From Bettongia penicillata ogilbyi (taxonomy: Eukaryota; Chordata; Mammalia; Diprotodontia; Potoroidae): a stretch of DNA of 64,000 bases. The position numbers and the translations under genes were made by a program. Below the pieces are notes generated by a model, which worked only from the letters and a program-made list of their open reading frames with translations, made no database searches and was not told the DNA's origin. This document shows, piece after piece, positions 11,701-23,610 of this stretch. The first letter of the stretch is position 1, and each line of letters opens with the position of its first letter. Where the stretch lies: NCBI GenBank assembly GCA_023548195.1, contig JAJHZJ010000009.1:5792715-5856714 (forward strand). The letters run 5' to 3'.

Positions 11701-13137
11701 TTCAAAAACATATATATTTAAATTACATCTTAAATTTAATAATTTATTGTAAATTTGCAGGTATTTTTCTGCATTGAAATTGTGATAACATAGTATTGGG
11801 TCATGCAACCATATAGTTTTGTATCATAAATAATTCATTACATGCATATATTCCTGCAATAAATTCTGGCCTTTCTGATAATGCACAACAAGCTCACCTG
11901 CCAACACTTGCTTGTTAAGACCTATTGGTCAACTTGACCACTGATTGGTTATAACTTGCACTTTGTCTGTTTATTTGGAAAACAGTATGACTGCTATGAC
12001 TTTAATTTTGTTACACAACGGATGAAACATGCACAAATGGCTTTTCAAAATTTTCTTCTCTTCCTTCCTTATGCTTCCACCACCCCCTTATTTTTATTCA
12101 ACCCCCTCAATTGTACCCTAGGCTACTACCACCCCATTCTACCACCTCCCATCGTTCCAGGACACCATCCCCCCTCCATGGGCGGTATTGCCCAGTTTGG
12201 GAAGGTACGATTAGTCCAACTCCACCCATGAAATGAAGAAAGTGAGGGTCAAAATGGTGAAGTATTCCATATAAGGCTACACAGAGAGTAAATGAACAGG
12301 ATCAGAAAATGAATCCAGGTCCTCCTTGAAGAATTTCATCCTTCAAGAAGTGGAAGAAAAAGGGAAAATTTTACTTTGGATCTGATTTTCACTAAGAGGT
12401 AGAAATGGGTTTTTAGGGTGAAAAATGATGGGAATCCTAGAGAGAAATGACCACTCTCTTTTAGAATTTGTGACAAGTAAGAGGAAATTCAGGCATAGTA
12501 AAACATGCACTATAGATTTTAGAAAGCAGATATCAAAGGGCTCAGAGGAAAGAAAGGTACAAGCCCATGAACTAAAATAGAAGTCAGCTCAGGGGGAAGG
12601 AGAGATGTTTAACAACAAAATTCTGAAATACAATAAGGAACAATTCCAGTAAGAACTAAAAATATGATTTATGTGAAAAGACTGATATAGACACTCAATG
12701 AATACACCATAGACATAAGCAAAAATCATACAGAAGTTACAAGGCCAGATAACAAGAGGAGCATAGTCTAGTCTTGTAAAATGTCTCAGGAATGCAAAAG
12801 TTTGGAATGAGTTGAGGCTGCAGAAGGAGGCCAAGGACAACAGAAAAGGGTTGTTGGTTTGGTTGTTTGGGGGAGCAAGGGGAAGGTTAAGCTATTTTGA
12901 GTGAAAGAAGAACACCAAAGATGGGATGAGATGTCTGTCTGGAGCAGATAGAGCTACGATAACTGACAACAAAGAGAAATCAAAACTACTCCACTCCTAT
13001 TTCCTTTCTGCTTCCCCTGACAAGGAAAATAACTTTTGCTGTGGGAATGACAGAATGACAAATAAGCAACTAATACCCAGAGAAATAAAAAAAAAAGTAG
13101 CAAGAGGGCACCAGACTGCCTTGGATAAAATAAAGGA

Positions 13138-13252
13138 GAATGAATGAAAAAACATTTATTAAGTGTTTACTATGGTACAGTGTTAAGCACAAGGGATTAA
13201 AAAAAAGATGACAGTCCTTATTCTCAAAGAGTCTTCACACTCTAACTGAGGA
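13138..13252 (+). mobile_element. Short SINE of the 'tttattaag' type
   Basis: 'aacatttattaagtgtttac', 'tatggtacagtgttaagcac', 'gacagtccttattctcaaag' in the usual order. It is inserted in the CR1/L3 copy and followed by a CA tract. Confidence 0.65.
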
Positions 13253-13255
13253 AGA

Positions 13256-13300
<45 letters not shown>
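13256..13300. repeat. (CA)n microsatellite
   Basis: About 18 CA units followed by (TA)4. Explains the Cys-Val run in the minus frame here. Confidence 0.95.
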
Positions 13301-13301
<1 letters not shown>

Positions 13302-13999
13302 GGGAAGATGTTGAAGAGAGGATGGAAGGACTAGCAGATCCTAAGGAGGTACCTGCAGGAAAGAGTAAAAGCCCCAAGAGTCCCTGAGTTTGGAAGATGC
13401 CTTGAAGTATCTTCCTCCCATCACTGGGAACTAGAGAGTGGACCTATGGGACAAGGCAGAATAGGGATTCTGTGTGTCTTCAGGCAGGGGCTGGGATGGG
13501 AAGGTCAAGCAGGGGAAAGGCAAGAATACTAAAGGTGGGAAATGAGGCATGGAAGGAGAAAGGCAATCTCAATTCCAGTTTAAGCCCTCTAAGCAATCTC
13601 ATTGGGTCCAGAGAGTCCGGCAGAGCAGAAAGGGGAAAGGGTTCCCGCTTGACACCAGCTACAGGAATGAATTCATGTCACCTGACCCAAATGAACTACA
13701 TGGTTGGGCACTGATATATCTGGTCACTGTCCATATTAGGAAGATTATGGAAAACAGGAAAAGTACTACAAGATTAGACAAAGGGAAAAAGTCCCAGTTT
13801 TCAAAAACAAAAAAAGGTAAGAAAATAGAGTCTATAAACAATAGACCTGTGAGCTAGACTTCAATTGTATAAAAATTCCAAGAACGGATCATTACAGAGA
13901 CGACTGGTAAACATCTAGTAAGAGAGGTAGTGATTACAAAGTCAGCATGGTTTTATCACAAACAGGACATGCTAAACTGATTTCATTTCCTTTTCTGTT

Positions 14000-14195
14000 G
14001 GAAATGCAAAAGAAAAGTCAGCTTGGTGAAGCAGGCAGAAAGCTGGCTTTGTAGACCAAGAAGCCCTGGGTCAAGTCCTGACCCTAATACATACTGGATG
14101 TGTGACCCTGCACAGTCACTCAACCTCCCTAGCCAACTATAAAACTGTAAATCACAAAGCAGGTGCCAACAACACTGACAGAGGGAGTTTCCTCA
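14000..14195 (+). mobile_element. tRNA-headed SINE, diverged
   Basis: 'tggctttgtagaccaagaag', 'ccctgggtcaagtcctgac' and 'gatgtgtgaccctgcacagt' follow the head-core order of the SINE at 36184. Confidence 0.6.
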
Positions 14196-14199
14196 TTTT

Positions 14200-14330
14200 C
14201 AGTCAATCAATCAAAATTTATTAAGCACCTACTATGGCCCTAGTGTTGTGGATTGCTATGTCAATGAAATCACAGGTCCATCCCCCACCTCTAATCTCCC
14301 AAGTAATAGATAAGGAGAATGATGACAAGA
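14200..14330 (+). mobile_element. Short SINE of the 'tttattaag' type
   Basis: 'cagtcaatcaatcaaaattt', 'attaagcacctactatggcc' and 'ctagtgttgtggattgctat' match the family head. Confidence 0.65.
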
Positions 14331-15329
14331 GAGAGGGATTTGGATTAAATTATAATATAAATAGACATATTCAGAACTGGTTGGACGGTTGCATTCAAAG
14401 AGTAGCTGCTAATGGTTCAGTATTAACATGGCAGGTCTCTAGTACACAACCCCCAGGGATTTAGACTTGGCTCTTTGACAGTTAACTTTTTTTTTTCAAC
14501 AATTTGGATAAGGGCATAGAAAGCATGGTCATCAAATTCATAGACGACACAGAGCTGAGGACAACCCACTAGATTACAGAATCAAGATCCAAAAGGTTCT
14601 TGAAACATTAAAACACTGGATTGACTCTAATAAAATGAAATTCAATTCAGATAAATGTAAAATCCTATACTTTATAAAAAAATCACTTATACAAGTACAT
14701 GGGGAAGATGGCAATAATCCCACTGTACCCTTGCCTCAGCTGATCTTATCTGATATATAGTGTTCAGGTGGGAAATTACAGTTTAAGAAGGACACAGATA
14801 AGCTAAGAAACATCTAGAGGAAGGCAACCAGGATGGTGAGGAGCCTTAAATCCATTTCATATAAAAATAAGTTGAAAGAAATGGGCCTAATTAGCCTAGA
14901 GAAGACTTAGCTGTTTTAATCAAGAAAAAAAAAATATATGAAAGGCTGTCATGTGGAAAAGAACTAGAATTATTCTGTTTGGCCCCAAAAGGCAGAATTA
15001 AAAGCAATGAGTAGGAACTGTAAGAGTCCAGTTTAGACCTGGTGTCAAGAAAAACTTTCAACAATTAAAGCTACATCAAGAAGTATTGGCTTCCCTGTCC
15101 TCAGAAGTATTCAAACAAAGGCTGTATATTGGAATGGTGACTACCTGGTTGCTACGGTCCCTTCTCAAAGTCTGTGATTCTGTAACTCAAAGCAAATAAT
15201 CTTTTCATTATACCACACCATCTCATCAATTCCTTGGATTATATTTTGATTATAATAAATATTTCATAATCTCAACAAACAAAAAAGAGAATCATATCAA
15301 AAACTTTAGTTTTCATTTACTAAATGAAT

Positions 15330-15346
15330 TAGTGTGATAATTTCTT
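15330..15346. repeat. Target-site duplication of L1 (left copy)
   Basis: TAGTGTGATAATTTCTT, identical over 17 bp to 16800-16816. Confidence 0.95.
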
Positions 15347-16799
15347 TTTTTAATTTTAATTTTTTTTAATGTTTTACAATCATTTCCTTAAAGTTAAGAT
15401 TTTTCCCCCCCCACCCTTCCCCCAATACCCCCCTCCCTCCCCATGACAGCATACAATTCTGTAGAGGTTCTACATATACTTTCCTATTGAGCACATTTTC
15501 ACTATAGTCATGCTATGTAGTCGAACTAAAATAAATGGAAGAAATCATATAACAAATCAAAACATAATACACTGAAATCCACACACACACAAACATGATC
15601 TGCTACATTCTGCGAATGACTTCCATATTTCTTTCTCTGAGTGTGGAAGGCATTTTGCCTTAGAAGACCGACATTAGGATTTTTTTTTTTTCTCAGTAAG
15701 TTCTTGTGTTATTACAAAGTTCCAAGTCTACCAGAAAAAACTCTTGCACACTGTGGTCGTTGCTGTGCACAAAGTTCTCCTGGTTCTGCTCCTTTCGCTC
15801 AACATCAGATCATATAAGTCCTTCCAGGCCTCCCTGAAGTCTTCTTGTTCATCATTTCTTATGGCACAATAGTACTCCATTACATTCATATACCATAATT
15901 TATTCAGCCATTCCCCAATTGATGGGCATCCCCTTGACTTCCAGTTTTTGGCAACTACAAAGAGTGCTGCTATAAATATTATTGTACACGTGGGACCCTT
16001 TCCCATTTTTATAATCTCTTGGGGATACAGTCCTAGTAGTGATATTGCTGGGTCAAAGGGTATGCACATTTTTGTAGCCCTTTGGGCATAGTTCCAAACC
16101 GTTCTCCAGAAGGGTTGGATGATCTCACAGCTCCACCAACGAGTTAGTGTTCCAACTCTCCCACATCCTCTCCAGCATTTATCATTTTCTTGTTCTGTCA
16201 TGTCTGCCAATCTTATAGGTGTGATGTGGTACCTCAGAGTTGTTTTGATTTGCATCTCTCTAATCAATAGTGATTTAGAGCACTTTTTCATATGATTATA
16301 GATATCTTTGATTTCTTCCCCTGAAAATTGCTTGTTCATATCCTTTGACTATTTATCAATTGGGGAATGACTTGGATGGTTATATATTTGAGTCAGTTCT
16401 CTATATATTCTTGAAATGAGGCCTTTATCCCCGAGCTTAGCCGTAAAAATTTTTTCCCAATTTACTACATCCCTCCGAATTTTGGTTGCATTGGGTTTGG
16501 TTGTGCAAAAACTTTTCAGTTTAAAGTAATCAAAATTATCCATCTTGCATTTCATAATGCTTTCTATCGTTTCTTTAGAAAAAAATTCTTCCCCTCTCCA
16601 TAAATCTGATAAATACACTATTCCTTGCTTCTCCAGTTTATTCACGGTATCAATCTTTATACCTAAATCATGTACCCATTTGGACTTTATTCTTGTGTAC
16701 AGTGTCAGGCATGGGTCTATGCCTAATTTCCGCCACACAGTTAACCAGTTTTCCCAGCAATTTTTGTCGAACAGTGAGTTCTTATCCCAGAAGCTGGGA
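15347..16799 (-). mobile_element. Young 5'-truncated L1 insertion (ORF2 C-terminus and 3' UTR)
   Basis: A 1453-bp antisense insertion bounded by a perfect 17-bp target-site duplication, with the A-rich tail at its low-coordinate end (T-rich on the plus strand, 15347-15370). The ORF2 C-terminus is read in two pieces: 16738-16349 (MWRKLGIDPCLTLYTRIKSK, YLSDLWRGEEFFSKETIES) and 16339-15728 (CWRGCGRVGTLTRWWSCEII, CPSIGEWLNKLWYMNVMEYY, MSERSRTRRTL). The two pieces are in the same frame, separated by a single in-frame stop after SPIDK. The 5' end is cut inside ORF2, the usual result of target-primed reverse transcription. It is by far the best-preserved L1 in the window. Confidence 0.95.
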
Positions 16800-16816
16800 T
16801 AGTGTGATAATTTCTT
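16800..16816. repeat. Target-site duplication of L1 (right copy)
   Basis: Second copy of the 17-bp duplication described at 15330. Confidence 0.95.
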
Positions 16817-16879
16817 ACGAACGGTTTTCTAGTTCGATATTTAATTTGCTTTCATTTAACTTACAGATTTATTTTTACT

Positions 16880-17560
16880 AATTTAAATATTTCATTTTTT
16901 CAAATAATACCTAAAAACAATTTTAATATTCATTTTTTAAATTTTGAATTCCAAATTACCTCCCTCCCCTCCCCCCCTAATTGAGAAGGTTAGCAATTTT
17001 ATATAGATTAAACATGTGCAGTCATGGCAAAACATTTCCATATGAATCATGTTATCAAAGAAAACACAAAAATAAAGTTTAAAAAGTATACTTCAATCTG
17101 CGTTCAGATTCCACCAGTTCTTTATCTGAAGGTAGATAGCATTTTTCATCATAAGTCCTTACAAATTATCTTGGATCACTGTATTGCTGAGAATAACTAA
17201 ATCTTTCACCATTGATCATCATACAGTATTGCTGTTAATGTATATATGATGTTCTCATTTCACTTTACATTGATTCATGTAAATCTTTCCAAAGTTTTCT
17301 GAAAGTTTCTTGCTCATTATTTCTTATAGCACAATAGTATTTTAGCACAATCATATATCACAACTTATTCAGTCGTTCCCCAATTGATAGGCATCCCCTC
17401 AATTTCCAATCCTTTGCCACCACAAAAAGAGCTGCTATAAATATTTTTGTAGATGGGTCCTTTTCCTTTTTTTTACCTCTTTGGAATGCAGACATAGTAG
17501 TAGCATAGCTAGGTCAAAAAGCATGCATAGTTTTATAGCCCTTTGGGCATAATTAACTTA
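16880..17560 (-). mobile_element. Older L1 3' fragment
   Basis: Antisense L1 3' UTR ('aattacctccctcccctccc', 'gttagcaattttatatagat', 'aacatgtgcagtcatg') then antisense ORF2 end ('ttcagtcgttccccaattga', 'taggcatcccctcaatttcc', 'gagctgctataaatat'). Parallel to 42535-43000 and 53810-54660. Confidence 0.85.
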
Positions 17561-17939
17561 CAGATTTTTAAAATATTTTGTAAAAACCTTGGTTTTAGCA
17601 TCATTCTCCACCATGTCTTAGAGAGATATATTTCAACATGCTTGTGGTAAATATAAGTTTTATTGAAGAATTAATAAAAAATAAAACATCTAAAGATTTC
17701 TTCAGTTATTGAAGTCAACAATAGTTTGTGACAAAGAATATGACAGCAGATCAGTAGAAAATTTCAGCATGAACAATATAACATGAAATTGTTCATTCAT
17801 TGTTGGAGGAGATAGACACATTCTTACACTACTGGCGAAACTGGTTGTAAATTAATTGGGCCAGCAATCCCAGAAAAGGGGGATGTATATGTATATATAG
17901 ATACATATGTAGCACTATACAGATAGGCTAATACAAGAT

Positions 17940-18345
17940 CATCTAAGGAATGAAAGATCACCAGCAGTTGGGGGTGATGGTCAGAAAAGCATTACCGCAA
18001 GAAGTAGCACCTGAGGTAAACAAAGGAGAAAAACAAGGATTCTAAGTAGCCTAAAGAGAAGGGAGTAGATTCTAGGGTCAGAGGATGGCAAAGGCATGGG
18101 GCAGGAGACAGAATGCTGACTTTGGGGGACAAGAAGAAGGCTAATTTGTCTAGAATAAAGAGTGTAACAGGTGAAAATGTGAAATAAGTCTAGGAATGTA
18201 TGATGATACCAGGTTGTGGAGGGCTTTAAACGAGTGAGAAGTTGGTAATTCATCTTAGGGGCAAGAGGAAGACATTAATAATTCTTGAGCAGGGGTGGTA
18301 CATGATTAGGCCAATGCTTTAGGAAAATTATTATTGTAGTTGTGT
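17940..18345 (+). repeat. Unclassified old repeat
   Basis: 'aggttgtggagggctttaaa', 'ttcttgagcaggggtggtac' and 'gctttaggaaaattattatt' match the internal order of 47560-47680. Confidence 0.4.
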
Positions 18346-18359
18346 GGATTTAGTAAAAA

Positions 18360-18590
18360 AGAGAAACTGGAAGTTACTGAAAAGTTATTAGGCTGCTCAT
18401 TCCTTTGGAGTTAGTGAACCCATTACTGGGTGTATATCCTAGGGAGATCAAAGATAGAAAGGTTCCATCTGTACCAAAATATTCACAGCAGCATTATTTG
18501 TCATGTCTAAAAGCTGGAAGCAAATTGTGTGCTCAACGACTGAGAAACGGTTGAGCAAACTGTGTTATAAAAGCAGAAAAACTAGAATTT
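18360..18590 (+). mobile_element. L1 3' fragment, old
   Basis: 'gggtgtatatcctagggaga', 'aaatattcacagcagcatta' and 'gagaaacggttgagcaaact' are the sense-strand L1 ORF2 end. Confidence 0.6.
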
Positions 18591-18939
18591 TTTTCCACTG
18601 GGGCAAAAATAGTTGAGGAGGCAGACACAGAAGTGTTGAGAATAAGAAGGGAATAGGGGGCAGAGGACAGTCTGACTGCTGGTGCAGTCACGATTAAGAC
18701 AGGACGTTATGTCTTCCCACCCCAATCATCCTCCACTAAACTGAAGCTCTGCTCCATTTCCCTGGGTCTTCGCTCAGCCCCAGTGGAAACCAGATGGGTG
18801 ATATACCATGAGGTAAAAGGAGGGCAGTCTCTGGACTTCTGCAGGGAGGAAGCTATCTCCCCCAGCAAGATGGCACAATGTATTGAAGCACAGGCTGCCC
18901 TGTCCTAATTATGATTCTATAAATGAATGCAGAGGTAGT

Positions 18940-19060
18940 ATAGTACTGGCCTTGATGCATAACAATAAATATATAGCAGAGTGCCAGACTTAAAGTCGGG
19001 AAGACACCCCAAGTCCTACCTCTGATACCCATTGTATTTGTTGATCCTGAGCAAGTCACT
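18940..19060 (+). mobile_element. SINE fragment, diverged
   Basis: 'agagtgccagacttaaagtc', 'cctacctctgatacc' and 'gagcaagtcactag' suggest a tRNA-headed SINE core. Confidence 0.4.
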
Positions 19061-19229
19061 AGAAAGCTCTCTTAAGACTATTAGTTGCTGAGGAGGAGTC
19101 AACCTGCATTGGTAGAAGGTATATGTCTATCTGTCTGTATTTCCTCATCTAGGAGTTCCCCATATCAAATGAAATCAGAGGTTCAGTTTCTATTCCTAGC
19201 CTATATGAATACACAGACATTTCTGGCCA

Positions 19230-19375
19230 AAAAGGAACAAAAATATAAAAAATGAAAGAATCATGGGAAGATCTACATGAACTGATGCAAAACAAGTAAG
19301 ACAGAACCAGAAGAACAACATATACAATGACTGCAATCATGCAAATTAAGATAAAACTAAAAGACTTTAATTCAG
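19230..19375 (+). mobile_element. L1 ORF2 end fragment, old
   Basis: 'gggaagatctacatgaactg' then 'atgcaaaacaagtaagacag', 'aaccagaagaacaacatata' is the L1 ORF2/3' UTR junction. Confidence 0.5.
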
Positions 19376-19809
19376 GCTATCCAATGTTGGTTCAAGGTGG
19401 CTGAGGTTAAAACACACTATCTACTTTCCTTTCTATTAACATCAGAAAATCGCTCTTCTGTCAAGGACAAACATTAGTACAAAATGGCTTGCTTAGCTTT
19501 TTTATAAAAAGCTTATGGAATTTTTGATGTGGCAAAAAAGAAGAAATTATGTCCATAAAAATGTTTTAATACACATCATACAGCGCTTATGGAACTCTAA
19601 TGTTAATATATCTATTAGGACAAAGAATAAACATTAACAAAAGTTCAAGATATTTAAAATTAAATTAGTCAGTTACAGCTGAATAATAATGCATGTATTT
19701 CTATTATTTTGTAGTAAAAGAATAATAAGGGAGCTGAACCTAAGATAGGATATCATAAATGAAGGCATAATAGCAAGTGTTTTTTGATTATTCTTACTCC
19801 CCTTCTTCT

Positions 19810-20630
19810 CTTAACTGTGTGTCTTCTTCATTCCTGGATCCCTCCATAGCGTAAGGGCTGGCTCATATCACAAAGATAATCAGACATGGCATATAACATG
19901 GGTCTGTAACTTACGGTATTCTTGCCAAAAGTAGCACATAAGACGATCTTGGATGGTAGATCTGGAGGCTCCATCAAGGCTATGGCTCCATACTGGAACA
20001 TGGGAAGTCCTCTGTTTGACTAAGCTGCCCAGAATAAAGTAAGATATTTGTGCTCAACAAAACAGGGACCCCTGAGAACAATCCACTAATGTATGCAGGG
20101 CCATGCTAATACTGGCAGATGTTTGCAGTTGCAAGATCAAGGGGTATAAGGACCACAATGAAGGAATGCTGTGGCTGATAACTGCAGGAATTAGGTAGAT
20201 AATGGCCAATTAGTCTTGGGTAAAACACAGTAGGATAATAGGCTATCAGATGAAAAAATGGAAGAGATATTCCAGTTCCTGGATGGGCCATGATGGGGAC
20301 AGTCTATGAACAGCCTCTTTCCATTAAGAATCTTTAAACATTTGTTGGAATTATAAAATATAATTTTCCTAGAGCAGGGGGCTGAATATGAACATGAGAG
20401 GCAAGACCCAACAGTTCATTTCCGGTCAAGAGGATGAACAGAAAGCCCACCTTCATATAAAATCTGAGCAATTCAGCAGTTCTGTTCCCCATGATGGCAA
20501 TAAAATGTTTTCTCAGAATGATACAAAGCATCAGACTAACCAGAACTACTTTTTTCCAAACCTTCTCTGCTAGAGAAACAATGGTCCCATAGTAGGAAAA
20601 GTAATTACTTTTCTTTAAATAGGCCAATCA
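19810..20630 (-). pseudogene. Possible decayed copy of a multi-pass membrane protein, unidentified
   Basis: Minus-strand frames at 20627-20334 and 20291-20106 are hydrophobic (LRFYMKVGFLFILLTGNELL; FHLIAYYPTVFYPRLIGHYL). A third frame near 19960-19850 reads RPMLYAMSDYLCDMSQPLRY. They run in order on one strand with frameshifts and stops between, as expected for a decayed retrocopy. I do not recognise a parent gene, and AT-rich DNA can encode hydrophobic runs by chance. Confidence 0.2.
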
Positions 20631-21119
20631 TAATTTAATCATAAATATGAGGTATGGTCAGCAAAGTAACATTAAAGAATTAAATGAGATAATATTTGTC
20701 AAGCACTTAATACAGTGGCGATTCTCTCAGGTTCTCTCCCCTCCCTTTAAAGAAAATAGACTGAACATATGCAATAATCCATCTAGCACCATTTTAAGTG
20801 TGGACCTTTTAAAATTCAGAAATGATGACAAGATAAACTCAAATAAAATTTTAACAGAATTTGAATTTGAAATTGGTTTCAAAGCAGTTGTAGATTTTCT
20901 GTAGGTATTATTCTTTTAGTCAAATTGATTGTAAATTGAAAAATAATTTGCAGGTTTAAAAATCAAATCACGAAAGTTTATCTTTTCAACCTACAGACAT
21001 ACATGAAAAATAAGAAATACTGGACTAAAAGCACAAACTAGCAAAATAAAATATACACAGGAAGCTCAATGAATGAGATTCCAGTTAACTGGATTTTCTG
21101 ATTCAATGTTAACCATTTA

Positions 21120-21716
21120 GGCATCATTGTAAATTATAATATGGCAATGTGGGTAAAAAATTTTGCTCCAAATCACTCCTAATGAAAGAAATGAGATACC
21201 TCATACTCATCTAATTGACAAAAATGACAAAAAAGGAACAAGAAAATGATAGATGTCAAAGGTACTTCAGAAAAATAGGCACATTTAATGCACTGTTAGT
21301 AGCTATGAATTAATATCACCATTGTAGAAAGCAATTTGGAACAATGTCCTCAAAATTCACAAAACTGTATACCCTTTGACCTAGCAATACCACCACCCAT
21401 ATCCCAAAGAGATCAAAGAAAGAAGAAAAGAACATATGTGTGTGTATGTATAATATCCCCTCCCCCCCAAAAAAAGATAGCATATTGAAAACTAAAGCAC
21501 TAATTAGAGAATGGCTAAACAAATTATGGTATGTGAACATAATGGAATATCATTTTATCTTATGGCCAGTGTGAGACTGTTTTGCTTTACTAAGCATATT
21601 TTTATAAAAGGTGGTTTTTTTTATCCTTTTTTCAACCAGAAGTGGAGAAAAGCAGATAGCAGAGAGGGTGTAGATAAAATAAATGCTAAAAAAAAAAAAA
21701 TGTTCAAAAATATTTT
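21120..21716 (+). mobile_element. L1 3' fragment(s), old
   Basis: 'gtagaaagcaatttggaaca', 'taccctttgacctagcaata', 'catatcccaaagagatcaaa' and 'agagaatggctaaacaaatt' are the sense L1 ORF2 end. It is interrupted at 21717 by the outer HAL1-like insertion. Confidence 0.7.
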
Positions 21717-21731
21717 TAAAATTTAGTCACA
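21717..21731. repeat. Target-site duplication of outer HAL1-like element (left)
   Basis: TAAAATTTAGTCACA, identical to 27571-27585. Confidence 0.9.
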
Positions 21732-22139
21732 GAGGTGGAGTCAAGATGGTGGAGTAGAAAGATGCACATACACTAGCTCTCCCCCCACAGCCCATAAAAT
21801 ACCTGTAAAGAATGACTCTCAACAAATTCTAGAGCAGTAGAAGCCACAGAACAACAGATTGGAGGAGATTCCAGCCCAGGGTGATCTGAAAGGCCAATGA
21901 GATATATCTGTTGCACCAGAAGTGGAGACAAGGCAAGCCCAGCCCAGCCTTGGCCACTCAGCACAACAAAGGACTACAGCAGGCCTCAGGCGTGGAATCC
22001 CCACCTGCAGTAGCAGTGGTTCCCAAATCCCTCAACCCACAGGCACCAAAAGTCAGTAAGAGGGTTTTTTCAGCTGGTCAAGAAGGTAGAAGGGCCTTCC
22101 CATAGCTCTGGCCTCAGGCCACGGGGGCAGAGGCCAGGC

Positions 22140-22182
22140 AAGCTGCAGCAGCTCCCGCAGCAGCTCCCGCAGCAGCCTGCAT
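22140..22182. repeat. Short tandem repeat in 5' UTR of outer element
   Basis: Repeats of 'cagcagctcccg' about three times. Confidence 0.7.
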
Positions 22183-22946
22183 CCATTGTTGGATCGTAAA
22201 ACCCCTGGGGGCACTGAGCAGCTGATTCTTACTCAGCCCTGTATAGCAGCCCTGCCCCCACTTAATGCTCCTGGGGGATTTGAGCAGTTGATCTTTATCT
22301 CACACTGAACGGCAGCCCTGCCCCTGAAGCTTATCCGAATTTCAGCCTCCAGTGCTGACTTGGTAGAACTGGAGGCCGAGTGACTATGGAGAGGAAAATC
22401 TACTACTCAGATCCTGGGCACAAAAATTTCTTGTTGCTCCCAGACCAGTGTACATGCTTGATTGTGCCACCTTGGAGGAACTGACATCTTCAGATACAGA
22501 GAGTATACCTACTCTTGAAAAAGAACCCAAAAGTCAAGTAACTGGTTGGGAAAATGCCCAAAAAAGGGGGGGGGGGGGAATGAGACTATGGAAAGTTACT
22601 TTCTTGGTGAACAGATATCTTCTCTCATCCTTTCAGATGAGGAAGAAAAATGTTAACCATCAGGGTAAGACATGACAGTCAAGGCTTCTGTATCCCAAAC
22701 ATCCAAAATAAATATTCAATGGTCTCAGGCCATGGAAGAGCTCAAAAAGGATTTTGAAAATCAAGTAAGAGAGGTGGAGGAAAAATTGGAAAGAGAAATA
22801 AGAGAGATGCAAGAAAATCATGAAAAGTGAGTCAACAACTTGCTAAACGAGACCCAGAAAAATACTGAAGAAAATAACACCTTTAAAAATAGGCTAACTT
22901 AATTGGCAAAAGAGGTTCAAAAAGCCAGTGAGGAGAAGAAGGCTTT

Positions 22947-22961
22947 AAAAAGCAGAATTAG
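22947..22961. repeat. Target-site duplication of inner HAL1-like element (left)
   Basis: AAAAAGCAGAATTAG, part of the outer element's ORF1, repeated at 25785-25799. Confidence 0.9.
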
Positions 22962-23610
22962 GAAATGGGGGAGAAGCTAAGATGGCGGAGTAGAAAGATT
23001 CACATATGCTAGCTCCGAACCCACAGCCCATAATTACCTATAAAAAGAACTCCCAACAGGTTTTGGAGCAGTGGAAGTCATGCAGCAATGGAGTAGAGGA
23101 GATTTCTGTTCCAGAGAGCCCTGAAAAACCGGCATCAAAGGTCTGTCGTGCACTTAACCCAGAGCAGAGCCCAGCCCTGCTCTGGCCGCACAGCCCCGAG
23201 AGGAGCAGATCTGAGCAGGCTTCAAGGATGGTGACTCTGGCCGCCAAGAAGGTCCCTCAACCCACGAGCACTACAGGTCAGCGAGAGACCCTATCTGGCC
23301 TGCCACGAGGGGAGCGGGGCGTCTCCATAACTCAGGCCCCCTTGGGAGGCAGCAGCAGACCCGGGCTCCCAAAGCAGGCAGGAGCTTGGATCTATTACTG
23401 AAGGTCTCCACATAAACCCCCTGAGGGAACTGAGGCTGGGAGGCGGCCCTGCCCCCACCTGAGAACGTGAATTTAATCTTACCCTGAATAGCAGCCAGGC
23501 CTGCCACTGAAAGCCCTGAGGTTGGGGAGCAGCATTTGAACCTCAGACCCCAAGCACTGGTGAGGCGGGGGTGGAGAGGAATCTCAGAAGTCAAGTAACT
23601 GGTTGGGAAA

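Larger units (their letters stand above)
12900..15190 (+). mobile_element. CR1/L3-type LINE, 3' part, interrupted by SINEs
   Basis: Collinear CR1/L3 phrases run from 'tactccactcctatttcc' (12980) through 'aacaatagacctgtgagct' (13835), 'aacatctagtaagagagg' (13910), 'atttggataagggcatag' (14503), 'atcaaattcatagacgacac' (14531), 'ggcaaccaggatggtgagga' (14823), 'agcctagagaagactta' (14893) and 'tctgtttggccccaaaaggc' (14974) to 'ctcagaagtattcaaacaaa' (15100). The protein frame is destroyed. SINEs and a CA tract at 13138-13300 and SINEs at 14000-14330 split it, which dates them as later insertions. Confidence 0.7.

Noticed and set aside
22140..22182. Possible short repeat array
   Set aside because: Three imperfect 12-bp units in an L1-type 5' UTR; no spacers, so not CRISPR-like, and the host is a mammal.
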